A stretch of 64,000 nt of DNA from the NCBI GenBank assembly GCA_943370175.1, contig CALRPU020000020.1, positions 40,591 through 104,590 of the forward strand, read 5' to 3'. This DNA is from Ideonella_A intermedia_A (GTDB lineage: Bacteria; Pseudomonadota; Gammaproteobacteria; Burkholderiales; Burkholderiaceae_C). The notes beneath the pieces are model-generated. The model was not told the origin of the DNA and made no database searches. It saw only the letters and a list, made by a program, of their open reading frames with translations. This document shows, in pieces, positions 47,386-56,339 of the stretch; position 1 is the stretch's first letter, and every line of letters begins with the position of its first letter. A program made the position numbers and the translations under genes.

Positions 47386-49272
47386 TCAGCGCTTGGTCGC
47401 CACGGCCGCGTCCGGCGCGGGCGTCGGACGCCACACCTGGCCGATGGACACCGACTTCAGCTTCTTCTGGCGGCCGTACCAGAGGTTCACCAGCCCGCGG
47501 GAGAACATCACCGCCGAGAACATCGACGTCAGGATGCCGATGCAGTGCACCACCGCGAAGCCGCGCACCGGGCCCGAACCAAAGGCCAGCAGCGCCAGGC
47601 CGGCGATCAGCGTGGTGATGTTGGAGTCGAGGATGGTCGCGAACGCCCGCTCGTAGCCCATGTTGATGGCCGCCTGCGGCGAAGCGCCGTTGCGCAGTTC
47701 TTCGCGCACGCGTTCGTTGATCAGCACGTTGGCGTCGATGGCCATGCCCAGCGTCAGCGCGATGGCGGCGAAGCCCGGCAAGGTGAGCGTGGCCTGCAGC
47801 ATCGACAGCACCGCCGTCAGCAGCAGCAGGTTGAAGGCCAGCGCGACGGTCGAGAAGACGCCGAACAGCAGGTAGTACAGCGACATGAACACCGCGATGG
47901 CGATGAAGCCGTACAGCACGCTGTTGAAGCCCTTGGCGATGTTCTCGGCGCCCAGGCTCGGGCCGATGGTGCGCTCTTCGATGATCTCCATCGGCGCGGC
48001 CAACGAGCCGGCGCGCAACAGCAGCGCGGTGTCGCTGGCCTCGACAGTGGTCATGCTGCCGCTGATCTGAAAGCGCGTGCCCAACTCGCCACGGATCACT
48101 GGCGCGGTCACGACCTCGCCCTTGCCCTTTTCGAACAGCAGGATGGCCATTCGCTTGCCCACGTTCTCGCGGGAGACGTCGCGCATGATGCGGCCGCCCT
48201 TGGCGTCCACCGTCAGGTCGACCTTCGGCTCCTGGGTCTGGCTGTCGAAGCCGGCCTGCGCGTCGGTCAGGCTGTCGCCGGTCAGCACCACCTGGCGCTT
48301 GACGACGATGAAGGCCCCGCTGCGCTCCTTGAAGCGCTCGGTGCCGAAGGGCACGGGGCCATTGCCGGTGGCGGCGGCCGCCGCCTCGGCGCTGTCGTCC
48401 ACCATGCGCAGTTCGAGCGTGGCGGTGCGGCCGATGATGTCCTTGGCCTTGGCGGTGTCCTGCACGCCGGGCAGCTGCACAACCACGCGGTCCAGGCCCT
48501 GCTGCTGAATGACCGGCTCGGCCACGCCCAGCTCGTTGACGCGGTTGTGCAGCGTGGTGATGTTCTGCTTGACCGCCGTTTCCTGCACCTTGATGGCCGC
48601 CGCCGCCTTCAGCGTGCCGGTCAGCGTGAGCTCGGTGCCGCCGCCGCCAGCTGCCCAGTCGAGGTCGGGCAGTTGGTCGGTCAGCAGGTTGCGGGCGGCG
48701 GTCAGGGTGTCGGCTTCCCGGAAGCGGATCTGCACCGAGTTGCCATCGCGGCTGATGCCGGCGTGGCGGATGGTCTTGTCGCGCAGCAGCGTGCGCACGT
48801 CACCGGTCAGCGATTCGGCCTTCTTGGTCAGCGCCGACTTCATGTCGACCTGCATCAGGAAGTGAACGCCGCCGCGCAGGTCCAGGCCCAGGTACATCGG
48901 CAGCGCGTGCATCGACGTCAGCCAGGTGGGCGAGCGAGAGACCAGGTTCAGCGCCACGATGTACGACGGGTCGGCCGGGTCCGGGTTCAGCGCCTTGGTG
49001 ATGGCGTCCTTGGCCTTGATCTGGGTGTCGGTGTCGGTGAAGCGAGCGCGCACCGAAGTGCCTTCGAACTGGACGAAGTCGGCCTTGATCGCCGCGTCCT
49101 TCAACACCGATTCCACCCGGCTCGCCATCGACGGGTCGAGCTTGATGGTGGCCTTGCCGCTGCTGACCTGCACGGCCGGCGCCTCGCCAAACACATTGGG
49201 CAGCGCGTACAGGGCGCCCACCACCAGCGCCACGACGAGCACCAGGTACTTCCACAGGGGGTAACGATTCAT
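47386..49272 (-). CDS. secD: Sec translocon accessory subunit SecD
   Basis: Partner of SecF in proton-driven protein export. The 628 residues begin MNRYPLWKYLVLVVALVVGALYALPNVFGE, one transmembrane helix followed by the periplasmic P1 domain, with YLGLDLRGGVHFLMQVD and RVNELGVAEPVIQQQGLDRVVVQLPGV. Helices 2-6 occur at about 440-600, with TLTLPGFAAIALTLGMAIDANVLINERVREE. The ATG at 49272 is preferred over a TTG five codons upstream. It follows yajC by 51 bases. Confidence 0.96.
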   Translation of the reverse strand: MNRYPLWKYLVLVVALVVGALYALPNVFGEAPAVQVSSGKATIKLDPSMASRVESVLKDAAIKADFVQFEGTSVRARFTDTDTQIKAKDAITKALNPDPADPSYIVALNLVSRSPTWLTSMHALPMYLGLDLRGGVHFLMQVDMKSALTKKAESLTGDVRTLLRDKTIRHAGISRDGNSVQIRFREADTLTAARNLLTDQLPDLDWAAGGGGTELTLTGTLKAAAAIKVQETAVKQNITTLHNRVNELGVAEPVIQQQGLDRVVVQLPGVQDTAKAKDIIGRTATLELRMVDDSAEAAAAATGNGPVPFGTERFKERSGAFIVVKRQVVLTGDSLTDAQAGFDSQTQEPKVDLTVDAKGGRIMRDVSRENVGKRMAILLFEKGKGEVVTAPVIRGELGTRFQISGSMTTVEASDTALLLRAGSLAAPMEIIEERTIGPSLGAENIAKGFNSVLYGFIAIAVFMSLYYLLFGVFSTVALAFNLLLLTAVLSMLQATLTLPGFAAIALTLGMAIDANVLINERVREELRNGASPQAAINMGYERAFATILDSNITTLIAGLALLAFGSGPVRGFAVVHCIGILTSMFSAVMFSRGLVNLWYGRQKKLKSVSIGQVWRPTPAPDAAVATKR

Positions 49273-49323
49273 GACGGTGTCCGGCAAGGGGCGGCGCGCC
49301 CGGCGCGCGCCGCAGGGGTGCGG

Positions 49324-49659
49324 TTACTTGACGCTGCCCTTGGGCAGCACCTGCACCACGGAAGGACGCTGAACCTGCACCTCGACGCCATTGGCGATCT
49401 CGATGTGCAGGACGCTGTCGTTCAGTTTGGCCACCTTGCCCAGCATGCCGCCGGCGATGACCACCTCGTCGCCCTTGGCGAGGGCGTCGATCATCGCCTT
49501 GTGTTCTTTCTGACGCTTCATCTGCGGACGAATCATCACGAAATACAACACGACGAACATCAGGATCAGCGGCAACATCGACCCAATGCTGCCGAACATG
49601 GACTCGGCGCCGCCGGTTGCGGCCGGTGCGGCCTGCGCAAAAGCTTCGGAAATGAACAC
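49324..49659 (-). CDS. yajC: preprotein translocase subunit YajC
   Basis: A 111-residue single-pass membrane protein of the SecDF-YajC complex. One helix at about 33-52 (MLPLILMFVVLYFVMIRPQ) is followed by KRQKEHKAMIDALAKGDEVVIAGGMLGKV, the family core. The start is a GTG at 49659 with AGAGGA seven bases upstream (49667-49672); an in-frame frame continues upstream but lacks signals. Normally queA and tgt precede this gene in proteobacteria; here a formate-THF ligase gene does. Confidence 0.93.
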   Translation of the reverse strand: MFISEAFAQAAPAATGGAESMFGSIGSMLPLILMFVVLYFVMIRPQMKRQKEHKAMIDALAKGDEVVIAGGMLGKVAKLNDSVLHIEIANGVEVQVQRPSVVQVLPKGSVK

Positions 49660-49708
49660 GTGATCGTCCTCTTGGGGCCCGGGCACCGCGCCCGCAGCCG
49701 AACCGCAC

Positions 49709-49714
49709 ATTGTA
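49709..49714 (-). promoter_or_regulatory. -10 element upstream of yajC-secDF
   Basis: TACAAT on the minus strand inside the small dyad CACAT-TGT-ATGTG (49706-49718). This is the fourth TACAAT found before a gene in this GC-rich window. The -35 is poor. Confidence 0.35.
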
Positions 49715-49768
49715 TGTGGGGCGCGTGACGCCCCGCCCGCCGGGGCAGGCCACGGCGCGGCGGGGTGG

Positions 49769-49787
49769 AGTCGGCGCCGGGCCGACT
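49769..49787. terminator. hairpin downstream of fhs
   Basis: AGTCGGC / GCCGACT, a 7-bp perfect stem with a 5-base loop, 26 bases beyond the fhs stop and ahead of the yajC promoter. It may end the fhs transcript; no T-run. Confidence 0.4.
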
Positions 49788-49812
49788 GGTTCCGCTTGGG
49801 TCCGCAGGGGGC

Positions 49813-51507
49813 CTAGAACAGGCCGACGATGCGCCCTTCGCCGTCGATGTCGATGGCCTCGGCCGCGGGCTTCTTCGGCAAGCCGGGCATGGTCATCACG
49901 TCGCCGCAGACCATGACGACGAACTCCGCGCCGGCGGCCAGGCGCACCTCGCGGATGTGCACCGTGTGGCCGCTGGGCGCGCCGCGCTTGCCGGCGTCGG
50001 TCGAGAACGAATACTGGGTCTTGGCCACGCACACCGGCACCCGGCCATGGCCTTCGGCCTGCAGGCGGTCGATCTGCGCGCGCACCTTGGCGTCGGCGCT
50101 GATGCCGGCGGCGCCGTACACCTGGGTGGCGATGGCGGTCATCTTGTCCCACAGGCTGGCTTCGTCCGGGTAGAGGAAGCGCAGGCTGGCCGGGCGCTCG
50201 CACAAGGTCACCACCTCGCGGGCCAGCTCGGCCGCGCCGGGCCCGCCCTCGGCCCAGTGCCGGGCCACCACCACCTTGACGCCGCGCGCGGCGACCCGCT
50301 TCATCAGCAGGTCGATCTCGGCGGGGGTGTCGTGGGTGCGGTGGTTGATGGCGACCACGCAGGGCATGCCAAAGCGCTCCTGCAGATTGTCGATGTGGCG
50401 CTCCAGGTTGACCAGACCGCGCTCCAGCGCGTCAACGTTCTCCTTGGCCACATCGGCCACCTCGACGCCGCCGTGGAACTTCAGCGCGCGCACGGTCGCC
50501 ACCAGCACCACCGCGGCCGGCTTCAGGCCCGCCTTGCGGCACTTGATGTCGAAGAACTTCTCCGCGCCCAGGTCGGCGCCGAAGCCCGCCTCGGTGACCA
50601 CGTAGTCGGCCAGCTTCAGCGCGGCCTTGGTGGCCAGCACCGAGTTGCAGCCGTGGGCGATGTTGGCGAAGGGGCCGCCATGGATGAAGGCGAGGTTGTG
50701 CTCCAGCGTCTGCGCCAGGTTGGGCTGCAGGGCGTCCTTCAGCAGCACGGCCATCGCGCCGTGGGCCTTCAGGTCGGCCGCGGTGATCGGGCTGTCGTCG
50801 GCGCGCCGGCCGATGACGATGCGGCCCAGGCGCGCCTTCAGGTCGGCCAGGCTGGTGGCCAGGCAGAAGATCGCCATCACCTCGGAGGCCACGACGATGT
50901 CGAAGCCGCCTTCGCGCGGGATGCCGTTGGGCGTGCCGCCCAGGCCCAGCACGATGTCGCGCAGGGAGCGGTCGTTCATGTCCATCACCCGCTTCCAGGC
51001 GATGCGGCGCACGTCGAAGCCCAGGGCGTTGCCGTGGTGGATGTGGTTGTCGATCAGCGCGGCCAGCAGGTTGTGCGCCAGCGCGATGGCGTTGAAGTCG
51101 CCAGTGAAGTGGAGGTTGATGTCCTCCATCGGCACCACCTGGGCCATGCCGCCGCCGGTGGCGCCGCCCTTCATGCCGAAGACCGGGCCGAGCGAGGGCT
51201 CGCGCAGGCAGATCAGCGCCTTCTTGCCGATGTGGTTCAGCGCGTCGCCCAGGCCGACCGTGGTGGTGGTCTTGCCTTCGCCGGCGGGCGTGGGCGAGAT
51301 GGCGGTCACCAGGATCAGCTTGCCATCAGGGCGGTCGGCCAGCGAGTCGACATAAGGCAGCGAGAGCTTGGCCTTGTAGTGGCCGTGCGGCGACAGGTGT
51401 TCGTCCGGGATGCCGAGCTTTTCCTCGGCCAGGCCGATCAGGCGGCGCATCGGGGCGGCCTGGGCAATCTCGATGTCGCTGGGCAGGGCCCCTGCTGTGA
51501 CGCTCAT
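49813..51507 (-). CDS. fhs: formate-tetrahydrofolate ligase
   Basis: ATP-dependent synthesis of 10-formyl-THF from formate and THF, feeding purine and fMet synthesis. The 564-residue length fits. Motifs: YKAKLSLPY, the P-loop TPTPAGEGKTTTTVGLGDAL (72-90), REPSLGPVFGMKGGATGGGMAQVVPMEDINLHFTGD-type block, EAGFGADLGAEKFFDIKCR and the C-terminal VCGDVMTMPGLPKKPA. GAGGAAG four bases before the ATG at 51507 decides the start. Together with fmt, metF, purine genes and the two cyclo-ligases it forms a scattered one-carbon set in this window. Confidence 0.96.
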   Translation of the reverse strand: MSVTAGALPSDIEIAQAAPMRRLIGLAEEKLGIPDEHLSPHGHYKAKLSLPYVDSLADRPDGKLILVTAISPTPAGEGKTTTTVGLGDALNHIGKKALICLREPSLGPVFGMKGGATGGGMAQVVPMEDINLHFTGDFNAIALAHNLLAALIDNHIHHGNALGFDVRRIAWKRVMDMNDRSLRDIVLGLGGTPNGIPREGGFDIVVASEVMAIFCLATSLADLKARLGRIVIGRRADDSPITAADLKAHGAMAVLLKDALQPNLAQTLEHNLAFIHGGPFANIAHGCNSVLATKAALKLADYVVTEAGFGADLGAEKFFDIKCRKAGLKPAAVVLVATVRALKFHGGVEVADVAKENVDALERGLVNLERHIDNLQERFGMPCVVAINHRTHDTPAEIDLLMKRVAARGVKVVVARHWAEGGPGAAELAREVVTLCERPASLRFLYPDEASLWDKMTAIATQVYGAAGISADAKVRAQIDRLQAEGHGRVPVCVAKTQYSFSTDAGKRGAPSGHTVHIREVRLAAGAEFVVMVCGDVMTMPGLPKKPAAEAIDIDGEGRIVGLF

Positions 51508-51580
51508 GGAACTTCCTCGTGCCGTGCGCCCACGCGCGGTGGGCTGACGCAGGGGCGACCACCGCCCGTGCCGCCGCGGA

Positions 51581-53164
51581 TTATCGGGCGCCGACGGGCG
51601 GCGCGGCCTTGGCACTTTCCGCCATGGCCCAGGTCATGGGCGGACGCGGGATCGGGCTCAGGGCCTCGAACGCGGCCGCGGCGCGCAGCACCTGCGCGTC
51701 CCCAAACATCGGCCCGACCAGCTGCAGGCCGATCGGCAGTCCGTCGCGCGTCAGGCCACAGGGGATCGAGCAGGCCGGCTGCTGGCTGAGGTTGAAGGGG
51801 TAACTGAACGGCGTCCAGCCGAGCATGGCCTGCTCGTCCATCGGTCGGTGGCCGGCAGGCAGCGCGTCGAAGGCGGGGACGGCCACCGACGGCGTGGCGA
51901 TCAGGTCGAAGCGCTGCATGAACTGGCGCAGCCGGCTGCCCAGCTCGCCGCGGCGCAGGTGCAGGCGCTGGATGTCGAGGGCGGAAAAGCGCGCGCCGCG
52001 CTCGGCCTGCGCGCGGAAGTCCGGGTCGGCCTGGGCTTGCTGGGCCGCGCTCAGGCCGCTCCACACCGTCCACGCACCGACAAACCACAGGCCGGTGGTG
52101 ATGTCCAGCGGGTCCTCGAAGCCCGGGTCGACCGCTTCGACCACCGCGCCCGCCGCCTGCAGCCGGCCCACCGCCTGCGCCACCGCGGCCGCCACCTCCG
52201 CGTCCACCCCGCGGGCATAGCCCAAGGTGGGCGAGAAGGCGATGCGCAGCCCGTGCAGCGCGGCGTCGGGCTCGACACACTGGTCTTCCAGGTCGTCGCT
52301 GCCCGCCAGGCCCAGCATGTAATCGGCGCCGTCGAAGGGCAGCGAGGTCCAGTCGCGCGCGTCCGGGCGCTTGAGCACATTCATCATCAGCGCCGCGTCG
52401 GCCACGCTCATCGCGTGCGGTCCCAGGTGCGCCACCGAGCCGAAGGGCGACAGCGGGTAGGCCGGCACGCGGCCGAAGCTGGGCTTGAAGCCCACGTTGC
52501 CGCAGAACGCGGCCGGGACGCGCACGCTGCCCGCGCCGTCGGTGCCCAGCGCCAGCGGCCCGAGGCCCGCCGACACCGCCGCCGCCGCGCCGCCCGACGA
52601 GCCGCCCGGCGTCTTGCCCAGGTGCCAGGGGTTGCGGGTGATGCCGCTGAGCGGCGAATTGGTTTCGGCCTTGCAGCCGAACTCGGGTGTGCAGGTCTTG
52701 CCGAACAGCACCGCGCCGGCCTCGCGCAGCCGCGCGGTGGCCGGGGCGTCGGTGTCCCAGGGCTGGTGGGGGTCGACGGTGCGGGAGCCGCGCAAGGTGG
52801 GCCAGCCGCGCGTCAGGATCAGGTCCTTGATCGACACCGGCACGCCGTCCAGCGCGCCGATGGGCTCGGCCTCGGGCTGGTCCTGGGCCAGGGCTTGGCG
52901 GTGGCGCTGCCAGCGCGCCTCGCTGAGCCGGGCGGCGGCTTCGGCGGCATCGCCATCGACCAGGCAGAAGGCATTGAGCGCCGGGTTGAGGCGGGCCACC
53001 CGCTGCAGCACCGCGCGGGTGGTTTCCACGGGCGAGGCTTCGCCGCGCGCGTACAGGCGCAGCAACTGCGTGGCGGTGCAGGCCGTGAGGTCGGTGGGCA
53101 GCGACGCGGTGGCCGCCGAGGGCGCGGAAGCGGCAGGTGCCGCGGACGGGTCGTTGGGGCGCAT
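51581..53164 (-). CDS. amidase-signature hydrolase
   Basis: A 527-residue amidase of the Ser-cisSer-Lys family. The triad is visible: Lys113 in VSIKDL, cis-Ser189 in GKTPGGSSGG and nucleophile Ser213 in GTDGAGSVRVPA; the 24-residue spacing between the serines is canonical. It hydrolyses an unknown amide. An N-terminal Ala/Ser-rich stretch of 25 residues is not a clear signal peptide, so it is likely cytosolic. It is the last gene of the acyl-CoA ligase/ABC transporter cluster, 13 bases after the ligase gene, suggesting it releases an acid for CoA activation. Confidence 0.9.
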   Translation of the reverse strand: MRPNDPSAAPAASAPSAATASLPTDLTACTATQLLRLYARGEASPVETTRAVLQRVARLNPALNAFCLVDGDAAEAAARLSEARWQRHRQALAQDQPEAEPIGALDGVPVSIKDLILTRGWPTLRGSRTVDPHQPWDTDAPATARLREAGAVLFGKTCTPEFGCKAETNSPLSGITRNPWHLGKTPGGSSGGAAAAVSAGLGPLALGTDGAGSVRVPAAFCGNVGFKPSFGRVPAYPLSPFGSVAHLGPHAMSVADAALMMNVLKRPDARDWTSLPFDGADYMLGLAGSDDLEDQCVEPDAALHGLRIAFSPTLGYARGVDAEVAAAVAQAVGRLQAAGAVVEAVDPGFEDPLDITTGLWFVGAWTVWSGLSAAQQAQADPDFRAQAERGARFSALDIQRLHLRRGELGSRLRQFMQRFDLIATPSVAVPAFDALPAGHRPMDEQAMLGWTPFSYPFNLSQQPACSIPCGLTRDGLPIGLQLVGPMFGDAQVLRAAAAFEALSPIPRPPMTWAMAESAKAAPPVGAR

Positions 53165-53177
53165 GGCGGTCTCCGGT

Positions 53178-54839
53178 TCAGCCCAGCTGCTCGCGCAGGC
53201 GGCGCTTCAGCAGTTTGCCGTTCGGGTTGCGGGGCAGCGGGTCCGGGTGCCAGGTCAGGGTTTCAGGGACTTTGTAATCGGCCAGGTGGGCGGCGCAGTG
53301 GGCCAGCAGGGCCGCGTCGTCGCTCGCCACGCCAGGGGCGTGCACGAAGGCGTGCACGCGCTCGCCCAGCACCGGGCAAGGGCGGCCGATGACGGCGGCC
53401 TCGATCACCCCGGGCCAGGCCATCAGCACGTTCTCCACCTCGACGGAGTAGACCTTGTAGCCACCGCGGTTGAGCATGTCCTTCTTGCGGTCGAACAGGC
53501 GCACATAGCCGTCGGCGTCGATGCTGCCCAGGTCGCCGGAATGCCAGTAGCCGTCGGTGAAGGCGCTGGCGGTGGCTGGCGGGTTGTCCCAGTAGCCAGG
53601 CACCACCATCGGGCCGGCGATCCACAGCTCGCCGGTCTCGCCGCACGGCAGTTCGCGCCCGTCGTCGTCGACCACCTTGAGCTCGGCCGCCGGCAGGGCC
53701 ACGCCCACGCTGTCGGCGTGGTCGCGGGTGCGGCCCGGCGGGATCATGGTGGTGGGCGAGGTGGTCTCGGTGGCGCCGTAGGCGTTCATCAGGCACAGGC
53801 CGGGCAGGCGGCGGGCGAGCTCGTCGATGGTGGCCACGGCCATGGGCGCGCCGCCGTAGCCGCCCACCCGCCAGGCGCCGAGGTCCGCGCCGGCCATGGC
53901 GCGCGACATCAGGCACAGCTTGTACATGGCCGGCACCATCAGGGTGTGGGTCATGCGCTCGCGTTCGGCCAGGGCGATGAAGTCGTCGGCCTTGAAGGCA
54001 GGCATCACCAGCGTGCAGCCGCCCACGTGCAGCATGGCGATCAGGATGGCGATGAGCCCGGTGACGTGGCTGGCCGGCACCGCCAGCACCGAGCGGTCTT
54101 GGGCGGTCAGGCCCATGCAGGCCTCGTAGTGCAGCGCCGAATGCACGATGTTGAAGTGCGTGAGCATCGCGCCCTTGGGGTGGCCGGTGGTGCCCGAGGT
54201 GTAGAGGATGACCGCCGGGTCCTCCTCGCGGCGCTCGGCCAGGGGCACATCGGCATGCCCCTGGGCGGCGTCGATGACGGCCTGCAGGCGCAAGGCATCC
54301 GGCGGCCGCGGCGCGGTGGCGGGCGCGCCCGGGGCGTCGAGGGCGATGCGCAGGCGCAGGGCGGGCGTGTCGGCCGCCAGCGGCAGGCGCTCGGCGAGTT
54401 CGGCGTCGAACACCAGCGCCACCGCGCCGCACTGCTGCAGCATGTAGGCGAGGCCGGCGCCCTGCTCGCGCGTGCCCACCGGCACGGCGATGGCGCCCAG
54501 GTGCTGCACGGCCAGCAGCACCAGCAAGAACTCGGGCCGGTTGCCGATCCACATCGCCACCCGGTCGCCCGCGCCCAGGCCTTGCGCAGCCAGGCCGTTG
54601 GCCAGGCGCTGGGTGCGCGCGGCCAGTTCGGCGTGGGTCCAGCGCACGCTGCCGCACACCAGGGCGTCGCGGCCGCTGTGCTGGGCCGCCGCGCGTTGCA
54701 ACAGGGCGCTGACGCTGCGTGGGCGCGCGCCGAAGCTGAGCACCGCGCGGCCGCCGAAATGGCGCTCGCGCTGCAGGGGCGGCACGGGGCAGTCTTGCCA
54801 GGGGGTCATCGCGGGGTTCTCGCGGCGGGGGTTTGGCAT
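53178..54839 (-). CDS. AMP-forming acyl-CoA synthetase/ligase
   Basis: A 553-residue ANL-superfamily enzyme activating a carboxylic acid with ATP and CoA. Motifs: A3 YTSGTTGHPKGAM (213-225), A5 NAYGATETTSP, A7 YWHSGDLGSIDADGYV, A8 DRKKDMLNRGGYKV and A10 RNPNGKLLKR with the catalytic Lys. The substrate is unknown; proportions resemble medium-chain or aryl/cyclic acid ligases. The start could be the ATG at 54839 or 54809; neither has a strong ribosome site. It lies between the amidase and livF genes on the same strand. Confidence 0.9.
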   Translation of the reverse strand: MPNPRRENPAMTPWQDCPVPPLQRERHFGGRAVLSFGARPRSVSALLQRAAAQHSGRDALVCGSVRWTHAELAARTQRLANGLAAQGLGAGDRVAMWIGNRPEFLLVLLAVQHLGAIAVPVGTREQGAGLAYMLQQCGAVALVFDAELAERLPLAADTPALRLRIALDAPGAPATAPRPPDALRLQAVIDAAQGHADVPLAERREEDPAVILYTSGTTGHPKGAMLTHFNIVHSALHYEACMGLTAQDRSVLAVPASHVTGLIAILIAMLHVGGCTLVMPAFKADDFIALAERERMTHTLMVPAMYKLCLMSRAMAGADLGAWRVGGYGGAPMAVATIDELARRLPGLCLMNAYGATETTSPTTMIPPGRTRDHADSVGVALPAAELKVVDDDGRELPCGETGELWIAGPMVVPGYWDNPPATASAFTDGYWHSGDLGSIDADGYVRLFDRKKDMLNRGGYKVYSVEVENVLMAWPGVIEAAVIGRPCPVLGERVHAFVHAPGVASDDAALLAHCAAHLADYKVPETLTWHPDPLPRNPNGKLLKRRLREQLG

Positions 54840-54894
54840 GGGTGCGGCGTGGGTGCGCGGTGCAGCGGGTGCGTCGGCAGCGCGCGGGCCGCGT

Positions 54895-55554
54895 TCAGGC
54901 CGGCGCGGACGCGGGGGCCAGGTTGGCCCCGCGCTCGATGACGAACTCGCTGTCCACCAGGTCGCGCGAATGGTTGAGGTCGGACTGCGCGATCAGCACC
55001 GCCATCTGCGCGCCCTTCAGCCCGGCGATGACGTCGGCCAGCCGCTGCGACAGCGCCGGCGCCACGCCCTCGAAGGGCTCGTCCAGCAGCAGCAGCCGCG
55101 TGCCCACCGCCAGCGCGCGGGCCAGCGCCACCAGCTTCTGCTGGCCGCCGGACAGCAGCAAGGCGCGGCGGTCGCGCATGTCGCGCAGCTCGGGCAGCAC
55201 GCGGTAAACCAGGTCCAGGCGCTCGGCCGCGTTCAGGGTCTTCGACGCCCAGACCGGCACGAGGATGTTCTCCTCCACGGTCAGCTCGGGCACCAGGCCG
55301 CGGTCCTCGGGCATATAGCCAATGCCGAGCGCCGCGCGCGCGTGGCGCGGCAGGGACGCCAGGTCCCGGCCGTCGAAGCGGATGCCGCCGCCCTTGGGCG
55401 ACAGGTGCCCCATCACCGAGCGCATCAGCGTGGTCTTGCCCGCGCCATTGCGGCCCACCAGGCCGACCATGCGCCCAGCGTCCACCTGCAGCGACAACCC
55501 GCGCAGCACCTGCACCGACTCGATCGAAACCTGCAGCTTGTCCACCGTCAGCAT
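54895..55554 (-). CDS. livF: branched-chain-type ABC transporter ATPase LivF
   Basis: A 219-residue ATPase of an HAAT (LivFGHMJ-type) importer. Walker A GRNGAGKTT (34-42), signature LLLSGGQQKLVALARAL, Walker B LLLLDEPFEGVAP. The EGVAP sequence after Walker B is typical of LivF. It overlaps the livG end by seven bases. It supplies energy with LivG to the LivHM membrane pair; the substrate is discussed under the binding-protein gene. Confidence 0.92.
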   Translation of the reverse strand: MLTVDKLQVSIESVQVLRGLSLQVDAGRMVGLVGRNGAGKTTLMRSVMGHLSPKGGGIRFDGRDLASLPRHARAALGIGYMPEDRGLVPELTVEENILVPVWASKTLNAAERLDLVYRVLPELRDMRDRRALLLSGGQQKLVALARALAVGTRLLLLDEPFEGVAPALSQRLADVIAGLKGAQMAVLIAQSDLNHSRDLVDSEFVIERGANLAPASAPA

Positions 55555-56339
55555 GGCTTGTCCTTGTGCAGCGTGCCGGTCACGTAGCGGCGCACTTCCG
55601 GGTCGACCAGGGCGGTCGCCGGCGGGGCGTCGGCGATCACCTTGCCGGCGTAGAAAGCGATCACACGGTCGGCGTGGCGTTCGACGATGTCCATGTCGTG
55701 CTCGACGAACAGCACCGTCATCGGCAGCGCGCCCAGCGCGGTCATGATGATGTCCATCATCGGGAACTTCTCTTCGGCCGACACGCCGCTGGTCGGCTCG
55801 TCCAGCAGCAGCAGCTTGGGCTCGCCGGTCAGGGCCATCGCGATGTCCAGCAGCTTGCGCACGCCGCCGGGCAGTTCGGCCACGCGGCGCTCGCGGTGTT
55901 CTTCCAGCTTGAAGCGGTGCAGCAGCGCATCGGCGCGCTGCACGGCGCCGGGCCGCCGCGCGGCCTGCCAGAAGCTCAGCGTGCGGTCCTGGCAGGCGGT
56001 GGCCACCAGCATGTTCTCGAGCACGGTCAGCTCGGCGCACAGCTGCGGAATCTGAAACGAGCGCGCCACGCCCAGCCGCGTGATCTGCCGCGGCGACAGC
56101 GGCGTGATGTCCTGCCCGTCCAGCGTGATGCGGCCCTGGTCGGGCTTCAGGTAGCCGGTGATCATGTTGACGAAGGTGGTCTTGCCCGCGCCGTTGCTGC
56201 CGATCAGGCTCACGCGCTGGCCCACCGGCACGTCGATGTGGATGCCGGTGGCCGCCACCACCGCGCCGAAGCGCTTCTCCAGGCCTTGGGCCTGCAGCAG
56301 CAGGCGCGGCGCCGCCGCCGGCTTCAACACGGCGCTCAT
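55548..56339 (-). CDS. livG: branched-chain-type ABC transporter ATPase LivG
   Basis: A 263-residue ATPase: Walker A GSNGAGKTT (47-55), FNMITGYLKPDQG-type loop, GVARSFQIPQL, signature region ELPGGVRKLLDIAMAL and Walker B LLLLDEPTSGVS, then FVEHDMDIV with the switch His. The signature reads LPGGVRK rather than LSGGQ, a relaxation also seen in other LivG proteins (which usually have LSYGxQR). The ATG overlaps the livM stop (ATGA). Confidence 0.92.
   Translation of the reverse strand: MSAVLKPAAAPRLLLQAQGLEKRFGAVVAATGIHIDVPVGQRVSLIGSNGAGKTTFVNMITGYLKPDQGRITLDGQDITPLSPRQITRLGVARSFQIPQLCAELTVLENMLVATACQDRTLSFWQAARRPGAVQRADALLHRFKLEEHRERRVAELPGGVRKLLDIAMALTGEPKLLLLDEPTSGVSAEEKFPMMDIIMTALGALPMTVLFVEHDMDIVERHADRVIAFYAGKVIADAPPATALVDPEVRRYVTGTLHKDKPC

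Noticed and set aside
46375..49728. A very long open frame on the plus strand opposite secF, secD and yajC (similar long frames lie opposite pyk-pgk, cca and fhs).
   Set aside because: In GC-rich DNA the frame opposite a real gene lacks stops. These translations are rich in His, Arg, Gly and Ala, have no recognisable domains, and the other strand encodes well-known proteins.
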